Shown: positions 1-9,160 of the stretch, piece after piece | How the letters are laid out: the number at the start of each line of letters is the position of its first letter | Position numbering within the stretch: the stretch's first letter is position 1 | Assembly: GCF_001311135.1 (NCBI RefSeq) | Contig: NZ_BBAG01000036.1 | Coordinates: 1-35,284, forward strand | Origin: Secundilactobacillus paracollinoides DSM 15502 = JCM 11969 | Lineage (GTDB): Bacteria; Bacillota; Bacilli; Lactobacillales; Lactobacillaceae | Length of the DNA stretch: 35,284 bases | Direction of reading: 5' to 3' | Program-made: the position numbers and the translations under genes | Notes under the pieces: model-generated | Database searches by the model: none | What the model saw: the letters and a program-made list of their open reading frames with translations, nothing else | Told to the model about the DNA's origin: nothing

Positions 1-90
1 CCCGAACTTGGCATTTACGTCAGAGTTGGCTTACATGCAGCTTTCTGTTTTCCGAAACGCGTTTCGGCACAGCTGTCAAGCAAGCAACCG
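1..90 (+). repeat. Dispersed hairpin element, right half only
   Basis: The window opens inside the loop of a dispersed intergenic hairpin. The loop sequence CCCGAACTTGGCATTT matches the loop of the copy at 31428-31590. The terminal segment around CGCGTTTCGGCAC, followed by a CAAGCAAGC-type tail, matches the right ends of the copies at 20755 and 31428. The left arm lies outside the window, so pairing cannot be tested. An AC-rich tail follows, as it does for other copies. Confidence 0.7.
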
Positions 91-124
91 CAACACCCAA
101 ATAAAGAATCCACATGAAAAAATC

Positions 125-180
125 AAAACGGACGCGCTTATAAGATCCCAATCAGGAATCTCGTCAGCACGTCCGTTTTT
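125..180. terminator. Probable intrinsic terminator upstream of tpx
   Basis: A 10-bp stem (125-134 AAAACGGACG with 170-179 CGTCCGTTTT) encloses a smaller helix, AGATCCC with GGAATCT. The A-run on the left and T-run on the right mean it could work in both directions. It most likely ends transcription of a gene left of the window. The rest of 1-329 shows no convincing gene. Confidence 0.6.
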
Positions 181-265
181 GTGCAATCCGGTGCGTCCAA
201 AGCAGCCCTATCACCAAGTCATTCAACAAACACCATTTTTACCCATGGATTTCAGTACAGACGCC

Positions 266-294
266 TTGCATTTTTTAAAGACTCGCGGTAAATT
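266..294 (+). promoter_or_regulatory. Candidate tpx promoter
   Basis: TTGCAT (266-271) and TAAATT (289-294) are separated by 17 bp, about 35 bp before the chosen tpx start. Both hexamers are imperfect matches to the sigma-A consensus. Confidence 0.4.
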
Positions 295-329
295 AAGAAG
301 AAATTGGTTCAGTAAAGGATGTGTTCGAC

Positions 330-839
330 GTGAAGGTTACGTTTCGTGGGGAAACTGTTGAATTAGAAGGCAATCCGCCGCAGGTTGGCGACCAGTTGCC
401 AAAGTTTAAGTTGTTTGATCAGGATAACAATAAGGTCAAGATGGCACAGCTACTTGGCAAGCCGTTATTGATTTCCATCATGCCAGACATTAACACACGG
501 GTCTGCAGCATTCAGACGCGTAAGTTCAATCAGCAAGCAGATCACTATCCGGATGCAACGTTCATTGCTGTTTCTAACAACACCATTCAAGAGCAAAAGA
601 GTTGGTGTGCAGCTGAGGGCGTAGAACGGTTGCAGGTCCTTTCTGATGAGGAGCTTTCATTTGGCTATGCAACGGATCTGTACCTGCCAACATTAGGGAA
701 CCTTGCTCGAAGCATTATCATCACTGATGCTGAGGGGAAGATCACCTATGAGGAAATTGTTCCTGAAATCACGGACGAACCAAACTATGTGGCTGCGTTG
801 GAAGCCTTAGAAAAACTGACCACGCGCGTGGAAGATTAG
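330..839 (+). CDS. tpx: Thiol peroxidase Tpx (atypical 2-Cys peroxiredoxin)
   Basis: Cytoplasmic thioredoxin-dependent peroxidase that reduces hydrogen peroxide and alkyl hydroperoxides. The 169-residue length fits the Tpx family. The peroxidatic cysteine lies in MPDINTRVCS (Cys59, in the family TxxC context), and Cys93 in SWCAAEG is the expected resolving cysteine. I chose GTG at 330 because AAAGGA (314-319) sits 10 nt upstream and the protein then begins MKVTFRGE as in related Tpx proteins. A GTG at 321 is in frame but lies only 1 nt from that Shine-Dalgarno. The gene is monocistronic, with its own weak promoter and the valS T-box downstream. There is no clear terminator directly after the stop, and the sequence looks intact. 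Confidence 0.95.
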   Translation: MKVTFRGETVELEGNPPQVGDQLPKFKLFDQDNNKVKMAQLLGKPLLISIMPDINTRVCSIQTRKFNQQADHYPDATFIAVSNNTIQEQKSWCAAEGVERLQVLSDEELSFGYATDLYLPTLGNLARSIIITDAEGKITYEEIVPEITDEPNYVAALEALEKLTTRVED

Positions 840-872
840 TCAATGAGATAACGTTAACCCCACAATTGGCTG

Positions 873-901
873 TTGACGAGTCGCTTAAAATTGGCTATGA
901 T
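873..901 (+). promoter_or_regulatory. Promoter of the valS T-box leader
   Basis: TTGACG (873-878), a 17-bp spacer and TATGAT (896-901) make a strong sigma-A promoter. Transcription should start near 908, just before stem I of the T-box. Confidence 0.75.
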
Positions 902-907
902 AACGTG

Positions 908-1141
908 TATAAGCAATGAGCAAGAGAGTAAGTCTTACGGTTTGTGCAGAGAGAAAACGACCGCTGAAACGTTTTTCAAACCGGAGTACTGAAGGTAACT
1001 TGTGAGCTGTCAGACTGAACGCACAGTAGGTCTGGCCGGAACAACAGCCGTTAGATTGTTATTAAGAGGGGTTAAAAACCCAATTTAGGTGGTACCGCGA
1101 AAAACACTTCGTCCTATGTTGATAGGATGAAGTGTTTTTTC
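908..1141 (+). promoter_or_regulatory. Valine T-box riboswitch of valS
   Basis: This tRNA-sensing leader lets valS be transcribed when uncharged tRNA-Val accumulates. The specifier-loop 3' side reads GAAG-GTA-A-CTTG (991-1001), so the codon is GTA (995-997), followed by the usual purine and the closing helix CAAG/CTTG. The T-box AGGTGGTACCGCG is at 1087-1099. Its variable base T would pair with A73, the discriminator of tRNA-Val. The terminator stem is 1101-1117 with 1122-1138, followed by a T-run to 1140. Specifier, T-box base and downstream gene all agree. Confidence 0.93.
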
Positions 1142-1187
1142 TTACATAACAGTCAAAAATAAGGGAATCAGAAGGGAAGCAGAGTTT

Positions 1188-3853
1188 ATGGCAGACGACA
1201 ACACACAAATGCCGCCAAAGTACGATCCGCAAGCCGTTGAAGCGGGCCGGTACAATGAATGGCTGGACGAAGGACTTTTCAAACCAAGTGGGGATAAGAA
1301 GGCCCACCCGTATTCAATCGTTATTCCACCGCCGAATGTCACTGGTAAGTTGCATTTAGGCCACGCTTGGGACACGACCTTACAAGATATGCTGATCCGG
1401 CAAAAACGGATGCAGGGGTTTGACACCCTGTGGCTGCCTGGGATGGACCATGCGGGAATCGCAACGCAGGCCAAGGTTGAAGCCCGGTTACGTGAACAGG
1501 GCATCAGTCGTTACGATCTTGGTCGTGAGAAGTTCGTGGAAAAGGTCTGGGAATGGAAGGACGAATATGCGGATACCATTAAGAAGCAATGGTATAAGCT
1601 GGGGCTTTCACTGGATTATTCTCGTGAACGATTTACCCTTGATGACGGGTTGTCAGACGCTGTCAAGAAGGTCTTCGTTCAATTGTACAACAAGGGTCTG
1701 ATCTACCGTGGCGAATACATTATCAACTGGGATCCGCAAGCGCGGACTGCCTTGTCTGACATTGAAGTGATTCACCAGGATGATAAGGGTGCCTTCTATC
1801 ACGTGAAGTATAAGTTTGCGGATGGTAAGACGACCCTTGATGGCAAGGACTATATTGAAATTGCCACCACCCGTCCTGAAACGATGATGGGCGATACTGC
1901 CGTTGCCGTTAACCCAAAGGATGAACGGTATAAGGATGTCATCGGTAAAAACGTTATTTTGCCACTGGCTGACCGTGAAATTCCAATCATTGGTGACCAA
2001 CACGCAGACCCTGCCTTTGGAACTGGGGCTGTTAAGATCACACCAGCGCATGACCCGAATGACTTCTTAGTTGGGAACCGGCACAATCTGGAACGTATCA
2101 ACACGATGAATGAAGATGCCTCCATGAATGAAAAGGCTGGTAAGTATGAAGGCATGGATCGTTTTGACGCTCGTAAAGCGATGGTTCAAGATCTCCAAGA
2201 TCAAGGCTTGATGATCTCAATCGAACCGATCGTCCACTCAGTTGGTCATTCAGAACGGACTGGGGTCCAAGTTGAAGCGCGGTTATCGACGCAGTGGTTC
2301 GTTAAGATGAAGCCGCTGGCCGAACAAGCTTTGAAGAATCAGGAAACGGACGATAAGGTCTCCTTCGTCCCAGACCGGTTTGCGAAGACCTTCTCACAGT
2401 GGATGGAAAACGTGCATGACTGGGTCATTTCACGACAACTTTGGTGGGGTCACCAAATTCCAGCGTGGTATAACAAGAAGACTGGTGAGACCTACGTCAA
2501 CGAAGAACCACCGGCAGATATTGAAAACTGGGAACAGGATTCAGACGTGCTGGATACCTGGTTCTCAAGTGCGCTGTGGCCATTTTCAACGATGGGTTGG
2601 CCAAACGAAGACGCCCCTGATTTCAAGCGGTACTTCCCAACGGACACCCTGGTTACGGGCTATGACATTATCTTCTTCTGGGTCTCTCGGATGATCTTCC
2701 AGTCACTTGAATTTACCGGTCGGCGGCCATTTAAGAACGTGCTGCTTCACGGGCTGATTCGTGATGAGACTGGTCGCAAGATGAGTAAATCACTTGGTAA
2801 CGGGATCGATCCAATGGACGTGATCGACAAGTATGGGGCCGACGCACTGCGGTGGTTCCTGTCAAACGGGTCAACACCTGGCCAGGATATTCGGTTCTCT
2901 TACAAGAAGATGGATTCCGCTTGGAACTTCATCAACAAAATTTGGAACGCCAGTCGTTATGTGATCATGAATCTGGGTGACATGACGAAGCCTGAATTAC
3001 CAGCTGCTTCCGAATGGGACTTAGCTGACAAGTGGATCCTAAGCCGATTGAACGCAACCGTTAAACAAGTCACGGATCAGTTTGAGAAATTCAATTTCGG
3101 TGAAGCTGGCCGAGCACTGTATGACTTTATCTGGAATGATTTTTGTGACTGGTACATCGAAATGTCCAAGGAAATCTTAAACGGTGACGATGAAAAAGCC
3201 AAGGCGAACACGCGCAACGTTTTGGCCTACGTTCTGGATCAATTCTTACGGTTGCTGCACCCAATCATGCCATTCGTGACTGAAAAGATCTGGTTGACCA
3301 TGCCGCATGAAGCAAGTCACTGGTTGTTGCCAAGTACCCAGTCGACCACCCAGAATTCGACAACGATAAGGCTGAAGGGCAAATGGCCAACTTGATCGAA
3401 CTGATCAAGGCTGTTCGGAATATTCGAGCAGAGGCTAACGCACCAATGTCATCGACGATTGACGTGCTGATCAAGACGGCTAACACCGATTTGGAGACTG
3501 TCTTTGAGAACAACCGGGACTACATTGACCGGTTTGTGCACCCAAAGGAATTGACGATTGGGGCTGACGTTACCGCGCCAACCTTAGCCATGAGTGCGAT
3601 CATTACGGATGCTGAAGTATACGTGCCATTAGCTGAACTGGTTGATTTAAACGAAGAAGCTGCCCGACTTGAGAAGGAAGTTAAGAAGTTTGAATCAGAA
3701 GTTGACCGTGCAAAGAAGAAGCTCGCCAACGAACGGTTTGTTGCTAATGCACCGGATGATGTTGTTGATGCTGAACGGCAAAAACAAACTGAAAATGAGT
3801 CTAAGTTGCAGGCAACTCAGGACCGGTTAGCGGCCATTAAAGCCCAACAATAA
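1188..3853 (+). CDS. valS: Valyl-tRNA synthetase ValS (one frameshift in this sequence)
   Basis: Class I synthetase charging tRNA-Val and editing mischarged threonine. The catalytic HIGH motif is HLGH (residues 56-59) and KMSKS is at residues 531-535. The C-terminal coiled-coil arm, rich in Glu and Lys, occupies about the last 60 residues. The reading frame breaks near 3317/3318 (residue 710): one base, probably T, is missing where the family expects Ser-Ser-Leu-Val-Val. Left uncorrected, the first frame stops at 3395. The correct frame continues through [20 protein letters not shown] to the stop at 3853. With one base restored the protein is 888 residues, normal for ValS. The gene is essential and usually single-copy, so a sequencing deletion is the best explanation. 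AGAAGGGA lies about 10 nt before ATG 1188. Expression is controlled by the T-box upstream. Confidence 0.93.
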
Positions 3854-3888
3854 ATCGCTGAGACATTCTCGATTGTCGTGGATGTTCA

Positions 3889-3897
3889 TGCTATAAT
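3889..3897 (+). promoter_or_regulatory. Extended -10 promoter reading into a terminator
   Basis: TGC-TATAAT (3889-3897) is a perfect extended -10 with no good -35. Initiation near 3904 would run almost at once into the hairpin at 3910-3939. Confidence 0.4.
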
Positions 3898-3909
3898 AAT
3901 ACTTAAATG

Positions 3910-3939
3910 AAAGGCTGGGATGTGAATCCCGGCCTTTTT
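3910..3939 (+). terminator. Intrinsic terminator after valS
   Basis: AAAGGCTGGGA pairs with TCCCGGCCTTT (one G-U pair), followed by T5. It lies 56 bp after the valS stop and ends valS transcription. It also lies directly downstream of the extended -10 at 3889. Confidence 0.85.
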
Positions 3940-3964
3940 GCGAGGCGACAGGTTGGTGTAAACT
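3935..3964 (+). promoter_or_regulatory. Candidate folC promoter
   Basis: TTTTTG (3935-3940), an 18-bp spacer and TAAACT (3959-3964). The -10 context TGTAAACTGG is shared with the pgsA promoter at 20040-20068. Confidence 0.4.
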
Positions 3965-4004
3965 GGCAGTCGCACTATTCAAAAATAAGGCTGGGGATTG
4001 TGAC

Positions 4005-5327
4005 ATGATTAGCAATTACGAAGATGCGTTGGCGTTCATTCATGGCCGAACGCAATTTAAAAAAAGTGACCATCTTGACCGGATGCGGCTGTTTATGGCC
4101 AAATTAGGCAACCCGGAACGGCAACTTTCTGTTATCCACGTTGCCGGGACGAACGGGAAGGGGTCCACAGTCGCCTTTTTAAGGGACTTGCTGATGGCGA
4201 CAGGAAAAACGGTCGGCACGTTTACCTCACCGTTTTTGATGCGGTTTAACGAGCGTATCAGTGTTGATGGCATGCCCGTTCCTGATCAGGACCTGGTCGC
4301 ACTTGTGAACCAGATCAAACCCACGGTGGATGAACTGGATGCGACGCTTGAAGAGGGCGGTCCCACGGAGTTTGAAATCATTACCGCAATGATGTTCACG
4401 TACTTTAAAGACCGGGTCGATGTGGCCGTGGTTGAAGTGGGTATTGGTGGGATCTTGGATTCAACGAATGTGTTGACGCCAGAAGTCTCTGTCATTACAA
4501 CGATTGGTTACGACCACATGAAACTTCTGGGCAATACGTTGCCGGAAATTGCCGGGCAAAAGGCGGGCATCATTAAACGCGGCAAACCAGTGGTGGTTGG
4601 CCAGCTGCCTGAAGAAGCCCTGTCTGTGATCGAGCAGAAGGCCATTGCCGAAAAGAGCCCGATATACCGGATGGATCACGAAATTATGGTCCAGCCGTTA
4701 CCGGACAATGCATGGGAAGAAAAATTCAAGTTTCGGTTTGATGGATTCACGTTTGATGCCGTTAAGATTCAACTGCTGGGTCAGTATCAAATTGCCAACG
4801 CTAGCTGTGCGTTAGCAGCCTTTATGCTGTATCAGGCGGCGCACCATCAGCCATGGGATCGGCATGATACCTTGACCGCACTTGCTAAAACGGTGTGGGC
4901 TGGCCGGTTTGAACCCGTGAATCAGGATCCGCTGATCGTTCTTGATGGTGCGCACAACGAACCAGCGGTGACCGAAGTGACGCAGTTGCTGAAACAAAAA
5001 TTTAGTGACCGCGAGTGCTATATTGTCCTGGCTGTTTTAGCGGATAAACAGTACGAAAAAATGCTGTCACTGTTTCAAACGGTGCCGCATCACCACATTA
5101 TTCTAACGACTTTCCAAGGCCCGGGAACCCGGCACGCTGTCGATCCAGAAACCCTGAAGACCAAGCATGAAAATGACGCGCACATTGACGTTGTTGATAA
5201 CTGGCAGCTGGCAATCGGCACAGCGTTGAAGACCATGTCCAGCGATGATCTGTTGTTGATCACGGGATCGTTGTACTTTATTTCTGACGTTCGGCATTTC
5301 TTTTTGGATAATGATGACGAGGCCTAA
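4005..5327 (+). CDS. folC: Folylpolyglutamate synthase FolC
   Basis: Mur-ligase-family enzyme that adds glutamates to reduced folates; in some bacteria it also makes dihydrofolate from dihydropteroate. The P-loop is HVAGTNGKGST (about residues 45-55). TFTSPFLMRFNERI follows, and a later Mur C-terminal domain carries LDGAHNEPA. The 440-residue length is typical. ATG 4005 is preceded by a weak GGGGA Shine-Dalgarno. valS-folC is a common Firmicutes order, but here a terminator and a new promoter separate them. No strong terminator follows the gene. The reading frame is intact. Confidence 0.93.
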   Translation: MISNYEDALAFIHGRTQFKKSDHLDRMRLFMAKLGNPERQLSVIHVAGTNGKGSTVAFLRDLLMATGKTVGTFTSPFLMRFNERISVDGMPVPDQDLVALVNQIKPTVDELDATLEEGGPTEFEIITAMMFTYFKDRVDVAVVEVGIGGILDSTNVLTPEVSVITTIGYDHMKLLGNTLPEIAGQKAGIIKRGKPVVVGQLPEEALSVIEQKAIAEKSPIYRMDHEIMVQPLPDNAWEEKFKFRFDGFTFDAVKIQLLGQYQIANASCALAAFMLYQAAHHQPWDRHDTLTALAKTVWAGRFEPVNQDPLIVLDGAHNEPAVTEVTQLLKQKFSDRECYIVLAVLADKQYEKMLSLFQTVPHHHIILTTFQGPGTRHAVDPETLKTKHENDAHIDVVDNWQLAIGTALKTMSSDDLLLITGSLYFISDVRHFFLDNDDEA

Positions 5328-5400
5328 AAAAAGATGATGGTCGTCAAACAACGAGATTAGCCAACGGCCATCCGGCTGATTGATGGAATACGAACGCCGA

Positions 5401-5528
5401 ATTTGACAGATGCGATGTTCTAATTATTAAAATCCGTTAAATTTGACAGAAAAACTTGCCGAAGACGCCTATTATTAGGTATGCTTTCAATGACAAGTAG
5501 TTATTAAACAAAATAGGTATGGTATAAT
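5401..5528 (+). promoter_or_regulatory. mreB upstream region: repeated TTGACA boxes and extended -10 promoter
   Basis: The likely mreB promoter is TGG-TATAAT (extended -10, TATAAT at 5523-5528), 67 bp before the start, with a weak -35. Further upstream the 10-mer ATTTGACAGA occurs twice (5401-5410 and 5441-5450), exactly 40 bp apart. Each copy contains a perfect TTGACA. The first could pair with TATTAA/ATTAAA near 5425-5431. These may be additional promoters or a repeated regulator site. Confidence 0.5.
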
Positions 5529-5594
5529 ACACCTAGCAAAATTTAAAATACATGTCAATCGTATGACTGTAGCCAAGTGAAGGGATGAAACATA

Positions 5595-6599
5595 GTGTTC
5601 GGATTAGGAACGAAAAATATTGGCATCGACCTTGGGACTGCAAATACGATTGTTTACGTTGACGGTAAGGGTATCGTTTTACGTGAGCCATCAGTAGTTG
5701 CGAGAAACACCAAAACAGGTGAAATTGTCTCCGTCGGTGAAGACGCGCGAGCAATGATTGGGCGGACACCCGCCAGCATCGTTGCCATTCGCCCCATGAA
5801 AGACGGCGTTATTGCCGATTATGATACAACTGTTGCCATGATGAAATACTTCATTGAAAAGACGTTAGGCAGCTCAAACGGCAAACCATACGTGATGGTT
5901 TGTGTACCAAGTGGTGTCACAGAAGTTGAAAAACGGGCTGTGATCGACGCTACTCGAGTTGCTGGCGCACGTGATGCGTACGTCATCGAAGAACCATTTG
6001 CAGCAGCCATTGGTGCCGGTTTGCCAGTGATGGATCCAACCGGTAGTATGGTCGTTGATATTGGTGGTGGGACAACCGATGTTGCCACGATCTCCTTAGG
6101 CGGCATCGTTTCCAGCCGTTCAATTCGGATGGCCGGCGACAAACTGGATGAAGCCATTGTGGCATACGTCCGTCAACACTTTAACCTGTTGATTGGTGAA
6201 CGCACTGCTGAACAGTTGAAGTGGGACATTGGTTCTGCCTCACAAGAAGCCGTAAAGGATGATGACGGTGCCTCAATTCGTGGCCGTGATCTGATTACTG
6301 GCTTACCAAAGACAATTGAAGTTTCCGCAGCTGACATTGCTGAGGCCATTCATGAAGTGGTTGCTGAAATTATTACAGCAATCAAAGAGACCTTGGAAGA
6401 GACATCACCTGAAATTGCGGCTGATGTGATCGACCATGGGATCGTCCTCACTGGTGGCGGTGCGCTGTTGCGTAACCTGCCAGATGTCATTGCAGATGCG
6501 ACTAAGGTCCCAGTATTTATTGCAAATGATCCACTGGATTGTGTGGCAATTGGTACGGGTGAATCCCTTAAGAGCATTGACGTTATGAAAAAGAAATAA
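5595..6599 (+). CDS. mreB: Rod-shape actin homologue MreB
   Basis: Actin-like ATPase that forms membrane-associated filaments and directs lateral peptidoglycan synthesis. The 334-residue protein has the phosphate-1 motif [10 protein letters not shown], phosphate-2 [10 protein letters not shown] and adenosine motif [12 protein letters not shown]. The start is GTG 5595, with AAGGGA about 9 nt upstream. It heads the mreBCD-minCD block. Unlike the usual tight mreBC spacing, a putative terminator and two hairpin-repeat units separate it from mreC. The frame is intact. Confidence 0.96.
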   Translation: MFGLGTKNIGIDLGTANTIVYVDGKGIVLREPSVVARNTKTGEIVSVGEDARAMIGRTPASIVAIRPMKDGVIADYDTTVAMMKYFIEKTLGSSNGKPYVMVCVPSGVTEVEKRAVIDATRVAGARDAYVIEEPFAAAIGAGLPVMDPTGSMVVDIGGGTTDVATISLGGIVSSRSIRMAGDKLDEAIVAYVRQHFNLLIGERTAEQLKWDIGSASQEAVKDDDGASIRGRDLITGLPKTIEVSAADIAEAIHEVVAEIITAIKETLEETSPEIAADVIDHGIVLTGGGALLRNLPDVIADATKVPVFIANDPLDCVAIGTGESLKSIDVMKKK

Positions 6600-6608
6600 C
6601 ACTTGGAG

Positions 6609-6645
6609 GCTGGGCAAAGATGAAGACTTTTGCGCAGCTTCTTAG
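6609..6645 (+). terminator. Possible terminator after mreB
   Basis: GCTGGGCAAA (6609-6618) pairs with TTTGCGCAGC (6629-6638) with one mismatch. A poor T-tract (TTCTTAGTTT) follows. It may reduce read-through from mreB to mreC. Confidence 0.45.
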
Positions 6646-6762
6646 TTTGAATGGTGTCGAATTGGTCATCCGGTTGGATGCTATTCAAATTAGTATGAAA
6701 TGGTTGTGTTTTGGCTGTTTCATTGTTTTTATTTTGGCTACTATAAATTGCGAAGTGCCTTT

Positions 6763-6862
6763 GCGCGTTTTATGTCAAAGGTGCAATTGGCTACTGTCTC
6801 TTGAATATATGTAGCCGAAACGTGCTCCAGAAGACAAGGGGCTCCTGTATAAGGGGCTTCGA
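6763..6862 (-). repeat. Partial copy of the dispersed hairpin element
   Basis: This is a near-duplicate of 6883-6978, sharing TGTCAA, ATTGGCTA, TAGCCGAAACGTGCTCC and CTCCTGTATAAGGGGCTTC. It lacks the complementary arm, so it cannot fold into the long hairpin. In the element's own orientation this is the right half plus tail, lying just after a full copy. The arrangement at 31591-31715 is the same. Confidence 0.75.
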
Positions 6863-6882
6863 CTATTCTGCGTCGTACTTAT

Positions 6883-7060
6883 GTGCGCTATGTCAAGTGT
6901 GCAAATTGGCTATTGTCTTACTAGCATACGTAGCCGAAACGTGCTCCAGAGAGCAGGAGGCTCCTGTATAAGGGGCTTCGGAAACAAAATCCAAAAGCGG
7001 GATTTTATTTCCAAAGCCCCTTATACTCCGCCTCCTAACCGCTCTCTTCCGCACTCTATT
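6883..7060 (-). repeat. Dispersed hairpin element, full copy (mreB-mreC)
   Basis: The hairpin core is 6941-7054. Helices from outside in: GTGC/GCAC (6941-6944 with 7051-7054), GAGAGC/GCTCTC (6949-6954 with 7041-7046), AGGAGGC/GCCTCCT (6955-6961 with 7030-7036) and TATAAGGGGCTT/AAGCCCCTTATA (6967-6978 with 7014-7025). Inner GGAAA/TTTCC and AAAATCC/GGATTTT continue the stem. The copy ends 5 bp before the mreC Shine-Dalgarno. Confidence 0.85.
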
Positions 7061-7076
7061 ACCATGGAGGATAATC

Positions 7077-7940
7077 ATGAACAAATTCTTTTCAAACCGG
7101 CGATTAGTGATCGTTATTGTTTGTCTAATTGTCAGTTTTGGTTTAATGAGTGTTTCTGTTATGATTCGTGATAAGCGCTCAACGCCGCCGCTTGTGCAAC
7201 AATTTGGCAATGACGTTGTTGGGCTTGTTAACCGGGTCGTTGCTTGGCCAGTTAATGGTCTTAAAGGGTCGATCACCGGCGTTTCTGATTTACTGAACAC
7301 CTACCAGGAAAATACCCGGTTAAAGGGCCAAGTTCAAAAATTGGCACAAACGCAGGTGCACGATCAGGCCGTTAGCCAAGAAAACAAAAAACTCAAAAAA
7401 GAATTAAAACTGACGCACTCACTGACCGACTACGAATCTGTCAACGCCTCCGTTATTGCTCGGACCCCATCCTCATGGCAGGATCAGGTCATTATCGACA
7501 AAGGGAGTGCCGCTGGCATCAAAAAGAACATGCCCGTTCTATCCGGTTCCGGGATGGTTGGCCGTGTATCTGAGGTCAATCGCACTAACAGTAAGGTTGA
7601 GCTGCTGTCTAACAGTAGTGAATCAGCCAACAAGTTTGCCGTTTCAATTACCAACAAGAGTGGCCAAGTGATTAACGGGGTCATTACGGGGTATAATAGT
7701 GGCAGTAACCGAATTGAAATGGGAAATGTGACGTCAAAAAAGAAAATTCAAAGGGGTGACAAGGTTGTGACAAGTGGTCTTGGTGGTGTCATGCCAGCTG
7801 GGCTGTACGTTGGTACCGTCACGACCACTGGGACTTCCGACTACGGGTTGGCTTCAAAGATCACGATCAAGCCAGCAGCTGACATCTCTGATCTGAGCGT
7901 TGTGAGCGTGGCCATTCGTCAAGCCCAGTCAACTAACTAA
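7077..7940 (+). CDS. mreC: Rod-shape-determining protein MreC
   Basis: Membrane-anchored scaffold of the elongasome, working with MreB, MreD and the RodA/PBP machinery. One N-terminal membrane segment (about residues 10-29) is followed by a coiled coil (about 70-115, ENTRLKGQVQKL through NKKLKKELKL). The extracellular beta domain carries VIIDKGSAAGIKKNMPVLS and GDKVVTSGLGGVMPAGLYVG, both typical of the family. The length is 287 residues. ATG 7077 has GGAGG 6 nt upstream. The mreD start follows after 11 bp, so the two are probably cotranscribed. Confidence 0.95.
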   Translation: MNKFFSNRRLVIVIVCLIVSFGLMSVSVMIRDKRSTPPLVQQFGNDVVGLVNRVVAWPVNGLKGSITGVSDLLNTYQENTRLKGQVQKLAQTQVHDQAVSQENKKLKKELKLTHSLTDYESVNASVIARTPSSWQDQVIIDKGSAAGIKKNMPVLSGSGMVGRVSEVNRTNSKVELLSNSSESANKFAVSITNKSGQVINGVITGYNSGSNRIEMGNVTSKKKIQRGDKVVTSGLGGVMPAGLYVGTVTTTGTSDYGLASKITIKPAADISDLSVVSVAIRQAQSTN

Positions 7941-7951
7941 GGGGGAAGACC

Positions 7952-8476
7952 ATGTTACGAGTGACAAGATTACGTTATGGTTTTCCAATTGGATTATTCT
8001 TATTCTTCTTTCTAGATGGTATTTTAGGAGAAGCCTTTCCAAAAGAACTTTTCCACTATCCCTATGCCATGAGCAGCTATCTAGTCGTGCTCTGGTTGGT
8101 GTTTGCTGTCTTCTTTGAAGATCCGATTCAGATTCCGCTTGGGGTCTGGGCAGCCGTTGCAGGCGGCCTTTTTGACCTTTATTACACAGGAATCTTTGGG
8201 ATTTTTGTGTTTGTGTTTCCCATCGTTGTCATTTTGACAAGAGCGTGCTACCGCGCCTTTCCAGTGAACTTCTTGAGTGGGCTTCTGGTGTACTTTATTG
8301 ATATCACCGTTGTCAGCATTCTGAGTTACTTTGGAAATTTGTTTGTCCACACCACGTCGGCATCCTTTACCGATTTGTTTGTGTACTCACTGGCGCCAAC
8401 ACTAGCCTATAATTTAGCCGCCTATGTCATTTTGTACTTTCCAATTCAACGGTTGTATAACTACTTGAAGAGCTGA
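7952..8476 (+). CDS. mreD: Rod-shape-determining protein MreD
   Basis: Small polytopic membrane protein of the elongasome. It has 174 residues and about five hydrophobic segments, including FPIGLFLFFFLDGILGEAF, YLVVLWLVFAVFF and FGIFVFVFPIVVIL. A GGGGGAAG Shine-Dalgarno precedes ATG 7952. It lies between mreC and minC with short gaps, consistent with one transcript from mreC to minD. The family is poorly conserved in sequence, so the call rests on size, topology and position. Confidence 0.9.
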   Translation: MLRVTRLRYGFPIGLFLFFFLDGILGEAFPKELFHYPYAMSSYLVVLWLVFAVFFEDPIQIPLGVWAAVAGGLFDLYYTGIFGIFVFVFPIVVILTRACYRAFPVNFLSGLLVYFIDITVVSILSYFGNLFVHTTSASFTDLFVYSLAPTLAYNLAAYVILYFPIQRLYNYLKS

Positions 8477-8492
8477 AGTGAGGTTGTTAGAG

Positions 8493-9155
8493 ATGCAGTC
8501 AGTCGTTTTAAGAGGGAATCAGGATGGCTACCAGCTGGTACTAGACCAGTCGGCAGGCTTCGAGGATATTAAATTAGAGTTGCGGACGTTGTTGGATAAA
8601 TTGGCAGCGGACGCAACGACCACGTCGACCATCAGTTTTGACGTGCTTACCGCCAATCGGTTGATGACTCAGGATGAAAATCAGGCGTTATCAAAAATTG
8701 TTAGCAGTTACGAGCACTTTACGATCCACAAGATCATTGCGGACGTGATAACGATTGCGGATGCAACTAGGTTAAAGGAACAAGACAATGTCCACCTAGT
8801 GACACAAACAATTCGTAATGGCCAAACACTGACCATGAAGGGTGACGTGCTATTTTTAGGCGTGATCAACGAAGGCGGCCGACTATTGACCAGTGGTAAT
8901 TTATTTATTATGGGAACGATTCTGGGCATTGCTCAGGCTGGTTTTCCGAGTAACGAAGATAAGGTGGTCATGGGCAATCTCGCCCAGGCTCAGCAGGTGC
9001 GGATCGGCGAACAGATCAGCATCGTTGAGGCCGATCAACCTGAAACTGATTTCCAAACGGTTGCCTACGTGAACGACCTGCACGTGCTTGAGTACGGTCA
9101 ACTAAGTGACCTAAAAACAATTAATCCGAAACTGTATCATCAAATTGGAGGCTAG
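8493..9155 (+). CDS. minC: Septum-site inhibitor MinC
   Basis: Inhibitor of FtsZ ring assembly, activated and placed by MinD. The 220-residue protein has a variable N-terminal domain and a C-terminal beta-helix domain. In the latter, [36 protein letters not shown] shows the family pattern (segments near residues 105-140). I chose ATG 8493 because GAGG at 8481-8484 lies about 8 nt upstream and the protein then begins [12 protein letters not shown] at 8478 is in frame but has no Shine-Dalgarno. The stop overlaps the minD ribosome-binding region, suggesting translational coupling. Confidence 0.93.
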   Translation: MQSVVLRGNQDGYQLVLDQSAGFEDIKLELRTLLDKLAADATTTSTISFDVLTANRLMTQDENQALSKIVSSYEHFTIHKIIADVITIADATRLKEQDNVHLVTQTIRNGQTLTMKGDVLFLGVINEGGRLLTSGNLFIMGTILGIAQAGFPSNEDKVVMGNLAQAQQVRIGEQISIVEADQPETDFQTVAYVNDLHVLEYGQLSDLKTINPKLYHQIGG

Positions 9156-9160
9156 TGAAG

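Noticed and set aside
8..361. 117-codon plus-strand ORF upstream of and overlapping tpx
   Set aside because: It runs through the hairpin repeat and a terminator, has no ribosome site and resembles no protein family.
1188..3853. Programmed frameshift in valS
   Set aside because: There is no slippery heptamer or downstream stimulator at 3317, and the family is not known to use recoding. A missing base explains it more simply.
6620..6814. 64-codon ORF between mreB and mreC with a hydrophobic segment
   Set aside because: Its start lies inside a hairpin, it runs into the repeat copy, and there is no good Shine-Dalgarno or recognisable family. A small membrane protein cannot be fully excluded.
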